From positions 1 to 64,000 of the forward strand of contig JBEHYF010000005.1 of NCBI GenBank assembly GCA_048498315.1: a DNA stretch of 64,000 bases, in the 5' to 3' direction. Below are positions 58,514-64,000 of the stretch, in pieces. Source of the DNA: Actinoallomurus sp048498315 (GTDB lineage Bacteria; Actinomycetota; Actinomycetes; Streptosporangiales; Streptosporangiaceae). The translations under genes and the position numbers were made by a program. The notes under the pieces were generated by a model that was not told where the DNA came from, did not search any database, and saw only the letters and a program-made list of their open reading frames with translations. The stretch's first letter is position 1; every line of letters starts with the position of its first letter.

Positions 58514-58672
58514 GGGCCTTCACCCCCTGAGCGGGACGGACTCCTCTTGGACTCCTTTTCAAGAGTCTTCCTGGCCCGAGAGCGGGTCAACCCCTCCGCC
58601 GGGGCGGACCGGCCGCCGCCCGCTGTCGGTGGGAGGCGATATTCTCGAACGTGGTTTCGAACGGAGGTTGCG

Positions 58673-58810
58673 ATGATCTCTTCCGAACTGGCCGCCATCG
58701 ACGACGCCGAACTGATCGAGGAGCTGTCGATGCTGACGACGCAGACCGCCCGGATGCGCTCCCGGATGGCCGACATCATGTCCGAGCTCGACCGGCGCCG
58801 GGGGCGCTGA
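58673..58810 (+). CDS. Small hypothetical helical protein
   Basis: 45 residues from ATG 58673, which lies six bases after CGGAGG. The sequence SSELAAIDDAELIEELSMLT is acidic and amphipathic, and RMRSRMADIMSELDRRRGR is a likely second helix. No family recognised. The good ribosome site and codon bias argue it is real. Confidence 0.6.
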   Translation: MISSELAAIDDAELIEELSMLTTQTARMRSRMADIMSELDRRRGR

Positions 58811-59150
58811 GCGCCGGGGGCACCGTGGTGCCGGCCGGTGCGTGGGCGCGGTCGACCTGGCCGGGGGCGGCCGGCGTCCCCGGGGCGTCGAGGTGGGCCG
58901 AGCATCGACCAGGTGCGGCCGGGGCGACGACCGCGGTGGTGCCGCGGCGAGGCCGTCGCCGCCGCGGCCGGCGTCCCCGGGCGGCTCCTCTGCCGCAGCC
59001 GGGCTGGGAAAAGGCCCGAGCGCGCCGATTGAGCTGCTGGTTGTTGGTAGCCTGTGTCGGTCCCGCGGAGCCGATCCGCGGGCGACGCAAGAGCCCTCCT
59101 GTCACGGAGAGACCGTGACCGTACCAGTCCAAAGGAGGTTGGGACACCGC
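58811..59150. promoter_or_regulatory. rpsF leader region
   Basis: 340 bases before rpsF with no gene. A small perfect hairpin GTCACGG/CCGTGAC at 59101-59119 lies 14 bases before the AAAGGAGG ribosome site. An S6:S18 autoregulatory element is known in many rpsF leaders; whether this is one is an inference only. Confidence 0.5.
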
Positions 59151-59441
59151 ATGCGTCGTTACGAAGTCATGGTCATCCTCGACCCGAACATCGAGGAGCG
59201 TACGGTCGCGCCGTCGCTCGACCAGTACCTCACCGTGGTCAAGGACGGTGGTGGCAGCGTGGAGAAGGTCGACGTCTGGGGCCGTCGGCGCCTGGCGTAC
59301 GACATCGCCAAGAAGTCCGAAGGCATCTACGCGGTCATCGACCTGACGGCCCCGCCGGCCACGGTCAAGGAGCTCGACCGGCAGCTGAACCTTCAGGAGT
59401 CGGTCCTGCGCACGAAGGTCATCCGCCCCGAGGCCCACTGA
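59151..59441 (+). CDS. rpsF: Ribosomal protein bS6
   Basis: 96 residues: MRRYEVMVILDPNIEERTVA and KVDVWGRRRLAYDIAKKSEG are the S6 core. ATG 59151 follows AAAGGAGGTTGGG. First gene of rpsF-ssb-rpsR-rplI. It pairs with S18 in the 30S platform. Confidence 0.98.
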   Translation: MRRYEVMVILDPNIEERTVAPSLDQYLTVVKDGGGSVEKVDVWGRRRLAYDIAKKSEGIYAVIDLTAPPATVKELDRQLNLQESVLRTKVIRPEAH

Positions 59442-59492
59442 CCGGCCTCCCCGGCCGGCCCCTGACAGCAAACGATCTAACCGGAGAGCCGC

Positions 59493-60011
59493 ATGGCAGC
59501 AGGCGACACCCAGATCACGATCGTCGGCAACCTGGTCGCCGACCCTGAACTGCGCTTCACGCCCAACGGGCAGGCGGTCGCCACCTTCCGCGTGGCCTCC
59601 ACCCCTCGCTACCGCGACCAGCAGACCGGTGAGTGGAAGGACGGCGAGAGCCTCTTCCTCACCTGCAACGTCTGGCGGCAGGCGGCCGAGAACGTCGCCG
59701 AGAGCCTCCAGCGCGGCATGCGGGTCATCGTCCAGGGCCGCCTCAAGCAGCGGTCCTACGAGACCCGCGAGGGCGAGAAGCGCACCGTCTTCGAGGTCGA
59801 GGCCGACGAGGTCGGCCCGTCGCTGCGGAACGCCACCGCCAAGGTCAACAAGACCCAGCGGGCCGGTGGCGGCTTCGGCGGTGGCGGCTTCGGCGGCGGA
59901 GGCGGCCAGGGCGGCGGCTTCGGCGGCGGAGGCGGCCAGGGCGGCGGCAACGTGCCCGCGGACGACCCCTGGGCGACCAGTGGCGGGTTCTCCGACGACC
60001 CGCCGTTCTAG
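59493..60011 (+). CDS. ssb: Single-stranded DNA-binding protein
   Basis: 172 residues. OB fold at 1-110 (ITIVGNLVADPELRFTPNGQ, FLTCNVWRQAAENVAESL). The tail contains GGG(F/Q)GGG repeats and ends GGFSDDPPF, the acidic tip that recruits replication and repair partners. It covers exposed single strands during replication. The glycine repeat is also a DNA repeat at 59868-59945. Confidence 0.98.
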   Translation: MAAGDTQITIVGNLVADPELRFTPNGQAVATFRVASTPRYRDQQTGEWKDGESLFLTCNVWRQAAENVAESLQRGMRVIVQGRLKQRSYETREGEKRTVFEVEADEVGPSLRNATAKVNKTQRAGGGFGGGGFGGGGGQGGGFGGGGGQGGGNVPADDPWATSGGFSDDPPF

Positions 60012-60125
60012 TCCGCGACCGCTCGCCGTCCGGGCCGGTGCGGCCGCTCGCCTCGGCCCCCGGACGGCCCATCAACCACCAGACCATTCCCGCGCGAGCG
60101 GGGCTCTCTCCAAAGGAGCACCACG

Positions 60126-60362
60126 ATGGCGAAACCGGCACCACGCAAGCCGAAGAAGAAGGTTTGCCTGTTCTGCCAGGAGAAGCTCTCCTACGTCGAC
60201 TACAAGGACACGGCGCTGCTGCGCAAGTTCATCTCCGACCGCGGCAAGATCCGCGCGCGCCGGGTGACGGGCAACTGCACCCAGCACCAGCGCGACGTCG
60301 CCACTGCGATCAAGAACGCGCGCGAGATGGCGCTGCTGCCCTACACCAGCACGGCGCGCTGA
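60126..60362 (+). CDS. rpsR: Ribosomal protein bS18
   Basis: 78 residues. KKKVCLFCQEKLSYVDYKDT and RVTGNCTQHQRDVATAIKNA give the zinc-type (C+) form with C-x2-C and C-x3-H. Partner of S6. ATG 60126 after AAAGGAGC. Confidence 0.98.
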   Translation: MAKPAPRKPKKKVCLFCQEKLSYVDYKDTALLRKFISDRGKIRARRVTGNCTQHQRDVATAIKNAREMALLPYTSTAR

Positions 60363-60379
60363 GGAAGGGAGATACCGAC

Positions 60380-60826
60380 ATGAAGCTCATCCTGACTCAG
60401 CAGGTCTCCGGCCTCGGCGCCCCCGGCGACGTGGTCGAGGTCAAGGACGGCTACGGCCGTAACTACCTGGTCCCGCGCGGGTTCGCGATCAAGTGGACCC
60501 GCGGCGCCCAGAAGCAGATCGAGTCGATCCAGAAGGCCCGCGCGGCCCGCGAGATCGCCAGCCTGGAGCAGGCCGAGGCCGTCCGCAGCAGCCTCGAGAA
60601 GCTGAAGGTCCGCCTGCGCACCCGCGCCGGCGACAGCGGCCGCCTGTTCGGTGCCGTGACGCCGGCCGACATCGCCGGTGCGGTCAAGGCCGCCGGCGGG
60701 CCGGAGCTCGACAAGCGCCGCATCGAGGTCGCCCACCCGATCAAGACGGTGGGTGCGCACGAGGTGGGCGTCCGGCTGCACCCGGAGGTCCGCGCCAAGA
60801 TCGCGCTTGAGGTCATCGGCGCCTGA
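60380..60826 (+). CDS. rplI: Ribosomal protein bL9
   Basis: 148 residues. MKLILTQQVSGLGAPGDVVE followed by VKDGYGRNYLVPRGFAIKWT is the L9 N domain. A long connecting helix and a C domain ending ALEVIGA follow. ATG 60380. It ends the operon before a strong terminator. Confidence 0.98.
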   Translation: MKLILTQQVSGLGAPGDVVEVKDGYGRNYLVPRGFAIKWTRGAQKQIESIQKARAAREIASLEQAEAVRSSLEKLKVRLRTRAGDSGRLFGAVTPADIAGAVKAAGGPELDKRRIEVAHPIKTVGAHEVGVRLHPEVRAKIALEVIGA

Positions 60827-60841
60827 TCCGCGACGCGTTCG

Positions 60842-60870
60842 AGGGGCCGGACCCGCTGGGTCCGGCCCCT
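60842..60870 (+). terminator. Terminator after rplI
   Basis: AGGGGCCGGACCC at 60842-60854 and GGGTCCGGCCCCT at 60858-60870 form a perfect 13-base stem with a three-base loop. Confidence 0.92.
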
Positions 60871-61119
60871 TCGTCGTCACAACACCCGCTTCCCGGCCGT
60901 CCGCCCGCTTCTCAGCCGGCGCCGGGATCGTCCCAGGCGGGTCGACGGGCGGTGTGCACGCGAGCGAGGGCTCATGCGGGTGACGGGCTGGACGACCGGC
61001 GGCCCTGTTACTGACGCACCCTGCGGCTGACGGCCCCTGCGGCTGATGGACTCGGCGGGGGACGGTGTCGGGCATGGTTGCGCGGGCCTGAGGCGGCCGG
61101 GCGGTGAACGGGGGGCTCG

Positions 61120-61133
61120 GTTCCACGTGAAAC
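61120..61133. promoter_or_regulatory. parS-like site with one mismatch
   Basis: GTTCCACGTGAAAC differs from the parS core GTTTCACGTGAAAC at one position. It lies in the 402-base intergenic between rplI and the amidase, about 35 kb from parB. Confidence 0.6.
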
Positions 61134-61228
61134 GCCCAGAACGGACGTCCTCGCTTTCCGTGTCCGGTTGACTACCGTGGATGATCAGTCGTCCACGGGG
61201 GGTGGCCGCGATCGTGGGTGGCCGGGGG

Positions 61229-62020
61229 ATGGTACGCCGGAGCGTGCTGCGTGCGATGATCGGGCTCGCCGCGGCCGACGCGGTGGTGTTCGGCGAGGAG
61301 AGCAGAGCGGACGCCGACGCGATGCCGAGGATCTACACGCGGGCCGAGTGGGGTGCCGTGCCGCCACGGCACCGGCCGCGCGTACTCGACCGCCCGCCCG
61401 ACCACATCATCGTGCACCACACCGCATCGCCCAACACCGACGATCTCTCCCGCGCGCACGCCTTCGCGCTGTCGCGGGAGATCCAGCGGTACCACATGGA
61501 GCACAACGGCTGGGACGACATCGGCGAGCAGCTCACGATCAGCCGGGGCGGCTTCGTCATGGAGGGCCGGGCCGGCTCCCTCCCGGCGATCGAGAGCGGC
61601 CGGCTGGTCGTCGGCGCGCAGTCGCTGCACCACAACTTCCACACGATCGGGATCGAGAACGAGGGTACCTACACCACCGACGACGTGCCCGCCCGGCTGT
61701 GGGACGCGCTGGTGGATGTCTGCGCGTGGCTGTGCCGCTGCTACCGTCTCGACCCGGGCTCGGCGATCGTCGGCCATCGCGACTACAACCAGACCGAGTG
61801 CCCGGGTGACGTGCTGTACCGGCGGCTGCCCGGGCTGCGCCGGGAGGTCGCCAAGGCCCTCGGCGGCGACGACTCGGATTCGCCGCCGCCGGACGAGCGC
61901 CGGGTGCTGACGACGCGGCATCGCCGCCGGATCGCCGGTGACCGGCCGCGGCACCGGCGATCCTGCTCCCGCTATGACGCGCCACGCAGGCGGCGCCGCA
62001 GGAACGGCTCGGCGGACTAG
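61229..62020 (+). CDS. PGRP-domain N-acetylmuramoyl-L-alanine amidase
   Basis: 263 residues from ATG 61229 (ATG 61181 would add 16). An N-terminal helix could be a weak signal. The PGRP/amidase_2 domain has IIVHHTASPNTDDLSRAHAF (Zn ligand His), GQS-like VVGAQSLHHNFHTIGIENEG and VGHRDYNQTECPGDVLYR with the second His and the Cys ligand. It cuts the peptide from muramic acid in peptidoglycan. A basic Arg-rich C-terminal tail follows. Confidence 0.88.
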   Translation: MVRRSVLRAMIGLAAADAVVFGEESRADADAMPRIYTRAEWGAVPPRHRPRVLDRPPDHIIVHHTASPNTDDLSRAHAFALSREIQRYHMEHNGWDDIGEQLTISRGGFVMEGRAGSLPAIESGRLVVGAQSLHHNFHTIGIENEGTYTTDDVPARLWDALVDVCAWLCRCYRLDPGSAIVGHRDYNQTECPGDVLYRRLPGLRREVAKALGGDDSDSPPPDERRVLTTRHRRRIAGDRPRHRRSCSRYDAPRRRRRRNGSAD

Positions 62021-62205
62021 GACTCCGTGGTCGAGTAGCAGGCGCGGCGCCGGGCGAGCTCGGGGTCGAGCCCTTCGACGAGCGCCCAGATGCCGGCCAC
62101 CCGCTCGGCCCACGCCTCCGGCGGCAGACCCGCGAGGCCCTCGGCCGCCAGGTCGTCGATCGCCCGAGTGAGGCGGGCCAGCCGCTCCCCTTGAGTAGAA
62201 CACAT
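62017..62205 (-). CDS. Small hypothetical protein
   Basis: 62 residues: MCSTQGERLARLTRAIDDLA through EGLAGLPPEAWAERVAGIWA and ending DPELARRRACYSTTES. It is predicted helical, with good codon bias, and is reminiscent of the N-terminal helical bundle of DUF222-type proteins. ATG 62205. Its stop overlaps the amidase stop by four bases. Function unknown. Confidence 0.6.
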   Translation of the reverse strand: MCSTQGERLARLTRAIDDLAAEGLAGLPPEAWAERVAGIWALVEGLDPELARRRACYSTTES

Positions 62206-62302
62206 GTTCGAATTCTAGCGTGGCGCTCCGACATCCGAGTGTCTTTTCGGGGCAGGTGATGCGGTGGGCCACCCGACGGCTCCACCCCGAAGGCCGGTGG
62301 CG

Positions 62303-62488
62303 TCCTCCGGGACCCTCCGGTGGGCGCTCAGCGGGCAGGGCGAACCACCGGGCGCATGCCTCCCGCAGCCGGCCGGGACCCTCGCCCGCCCAGGCGACGT
62401 ATCCGTCCGGGCGCAGGAGGATCGCCGCAGCCGGCGCGTCGTCCGTGTTCCCTGTCACCGGCGCCCTGCCGCGGACGCTCGACGGCAT
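62303..62488 (-). pseudogene. FAD-dependent monooxygenase C-terminal remnant
   Basis: The minus frame reads DAPAAAILLRPDGYVAWAGE and then GPGRLREACARWFA. That is the end of the C-terminal thioredoxin-like domain of aromatic/rifampicin-type FAD monooxygenases (VLVRPDGHVAWR-like). The FAD and substrate domains are absent and MATE coding sequence begins 20 bases away. It is a leftover. Confidence 0.6.
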
Positions 62489-62508
62489 GCGCGCGCGCCG
62501 AGCGCGGA

Positions 62509-63831
62509 TCAGCGCCGGACCGCACCGGCGACGAGCCAGGCGTCACCGCGGGCCCGTAGCCCGAGGGTGACCAGCCGGGCGGCCATCCACACGCCCATCG
62601 CGAGCCACAGCGCGACCAGGCTCCCGCCCAGCTCGTGCACGAGCCACGCCGCCGACAGGAACGCCGCGGTCTGCACCACGCCGACCACCGCCAGATAGCG
62701 CATGTCCCCGGCACCGATCAGCACGCCGTCGAGGACGAACACGACGCCCGCCGCCGGCTGCAGCAGCGCCACGACGACCAGCGCCCCGACAAGCTGCGCG
62801 CGCACGTCGGCGGCGCCGGTGAACACGTCCGGCAGCCAGGGGCGTACCGCCAGCACCAGCAGCGCGAACACGACACCGCAGCCGACGCCCCACTCGACCA
62901 TCCGCCGCGTCGCGGCGCGCGCCCCCGCGACGTCGCCCGCGCCCAGCCTCCGCCCGGTGATCGCCTGACCGGCGATCGCGATGGCGTCCAGCGCGAACGC
63001 CAGCAGCGTCCACACGTTCGCCGCGATCTGGTGTGCGGCGATCTGCGCGTCGCCCATACGCGCCGCCACCGCCGTCGCGACGACCAGCACGACCCGCAGG
63101 CTCACCGTGCGGATCAGCAGGTTGACGCCCGCTGCGGCGGACGCGCCCAGGCCCCTCGGGTCCGGCAGCAGCGGCGCGCCGTGCCGCCGCGCTCCGCGCA
63201 GCACCATCACGACGTACGCGGCGGCGCCACCGGTCTGCGCGAGCACGGTGCCCCATGCCGAGCCGGCGATCCCCATGCCCAGGACCAGCACGAACGTCGC
63301 GTTCAGCGCGGCGTTCGCGGTGAACATGGCGATCGCGACGACCAGCGGCGTGGTGGTGTCCTGCATGCCGCGCAGCACGCCGGTCCCGGCCAGGACGACC
63401 AGCATGCCCGGCACGCCGAGCAGGCTGATGTGGACGTAGGTCTCGGCCTGCGGCGCAACCGCCGCCGAGGCGCCGAACGCGCCGACGACCGGCCGGGCGA
63501 GCGGCCGGCCCGCGGCGATCACGGCGACGCCGATGACGACGGCGAGCCAGATGCCGTCGACGCCCTGGCGGACCGCCTCGCGCGTGTTGCCGGCGCCGAT
63601 CTGGCGGGCGACCGCCGCGGTGGTCGCATACGCGAGGAAGACGCACAGGTTGACGAGGGTGGCGAGGATCTGCCCGGCCACACCGAGCGCGCCCAGCGGG
63701 ACGGTGCCGAGGCGGCCGACGATGGCCGAGTCGGTGAGGAGGAAGAGCGGCTCGGCGACGAGGGCGCCGAACGCCGGGACGGCGAGGCGGAGGATCTCCC
63801 GGTCATGGGGATGCCGCAGCCGCCATGTCAC
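62509..63831 (-). CDS. MATE family efflux transporter (DinF type)
   Basis: 440 residues, 12 membrane helices. It is a MatE-family protein with two homologous halves, the first beginning REILRLAVPAFGALVAEPLF and FLLTDSAIVGRLGTVPLGAL. It exports cationic compounds with Na+ or H+; the substrate is unknown. Located next to the rplI operon as in many actinomycetes. GTG 63831. Confidence 0.9.
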   Translation of the reverse strand: MTWRLRHPHDREILRLAVPAFGALVAEPLFLLTDSAIVGRLGTVPLGALGVAGQILATLVNLCVFLAYATTAAVARQIGAGNTREAVRQGVDGIWLAVVIGVAVIAAGRPLARPVVGAFGASAAVAPQAETYVHISLLGVPGMLVVLAGTGVLRGMQDTTTPLVVAIAMFTANAALNATFVLVLGMGIAGSAWGTVLAQTGGAAAYVVMVLRGARRHGAPLLPDPRGLGASAAAGVNLLIRTVSLRVVLVVATAVAARMGDAQIAAHQIAANVWTLLAFALDAIAIAGQAITGRRLGAGDVAGARAATRRMVEWGVGCGVVFALLVLAVRPWLPDVFTGAADVRAQLVGALVVVALLQPAAGVVFVLDGVLIGAGDMRYLAVVGVVQTAAFLSAAWLVHELGGSLVALWLAMGVWMAARLVTLGLRARGDAWLVAGAVRR

Positions 63832-64000
63832 GATCGACCACCTTAAATCACGAAATGGACATCACCGCGCCTGCCGTCTGTGGGCGAACCTGTGGATGAC
63901 GCATCGCGCCGCTTTCTTCCGCCCACAGACCGTGGACGAAGGCATCACAGGTCGGGGCGGGAATCAACAAGATCGTTCCGGGTGTCCACAGGTTTTCCAC
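63832..64000. other. Right edge with DnaA-box-like sequences
   Basis: TGTCCACAG at 63981-63989, TGTGGATGA at 63892-63900 and GTGGACGA at 63931-63938 resemble DnaA boxes. The next gene in this conserved order is usually dnaB; none is visible within the window. Confidence 0.45.

Noticed and set aside
59101..59119. Hairpin as a confirmed S6:S18 riboregulator
   Set aside because: A hairpin alone is not enough; the conserved bulged recognition sequence was not clearly present, so it is listed only as a possible leader element.

Overview
This window is the replication-origin region of a GC-rich actinomycete chromosome. The backbone is the conserved actinobacterial oriC gene order: tRNA-Ala, DLW-39, tRNA-Ile, DUF3566, gyrA, gyrB, DUF721, recF, gnd, dnaN, oriC, dnaA, rpmH, rnpA, yidD, yidC, jag, rsmG, parA, parB, GNAT, trxA, trxB, anti-sigma, sigM-like, pseudokinase, murJ, DUF6049, Nudix, CCA transferase. 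The far end carries ino1/PadR, a class A PBP, rpsF, ssb, rpsR, rplI and a MATE exporter. GTG and TTG starts, very high G+C at third positions, GTTTCACGTGAAAC parS sites and TTGTCCACA DnaA boxes all fit Actinomycetota. A Streptosporangiales/Thermomonosporaceae-type genome is my inference from overall resemblance and is not proven.

Layout. Positions 1-6740 are the plastic part. Two tRNA genes (Ala-TGC and Ile-GAT) each have a tyrosine-integrase 3' remnant pointing at their 3' ends. The tRNA-Ile 3' half is repeated exactly 2.2 kb away, beside a second integrase remnant. Between the two att-like copies sit a two-gene SHOCT/cupredoxin operon, a palindromic MITE-like element and an XRE-regulator fragment. 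An IS3 transposase fragment, a DUF574-type methyltransferase and an XdhC-domain protein lie between this and the DLW-39 gene. Positions 6854-19057 are the minus-strand DNA topology/replication block ending at dnaA, with oriC between dnaN and dnaA. Positions 19364-25607 are the plus-strand rpmH-to-parB block (ribosome/RNase P, membrane insertion, rRNA methylation, chromosome segregation). Positions 26371-27866 hold gene debris (dipeptidase and nirB fragments).

Positions 27867-38155 are a minus-strand envelope/redox block: thioredoxin system, ECF sigma with its zinc anti-sigma factor, pseudokinase plus MurJ lipid II flippase, DUF6049, Nudix, and a YbaK-like deacylase. CCA transferase and a solitary bioA follow on the plus strand. 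A complete five-gene oligopeptide/dipeptide ABC importer (48620 to 42632, minus) is preceded by ino1 and its PadR-type neighbour. The last 13 kb carry peptidoglycan and glycosyl transfer genes (PBP, GT87-like, PIG-V-like), a barstar homologue, endonuclease IV, the rpsF-ssb-rpsR-rplI operon, a PGRP amidase and a MATE-family exporter.

No CRISPR array, rRNA, intact insertion sequence or clear biosynthetic cluster was seen. The least ordinary material is the decayed double integration at tRNA-Ile with copper-type cargo, DnaA-box clusters outside oriC, parS sites embedded in coding sequence and in a terminator, and a catalytically dead kinase with an extracytoplasmic domain beside murJ.
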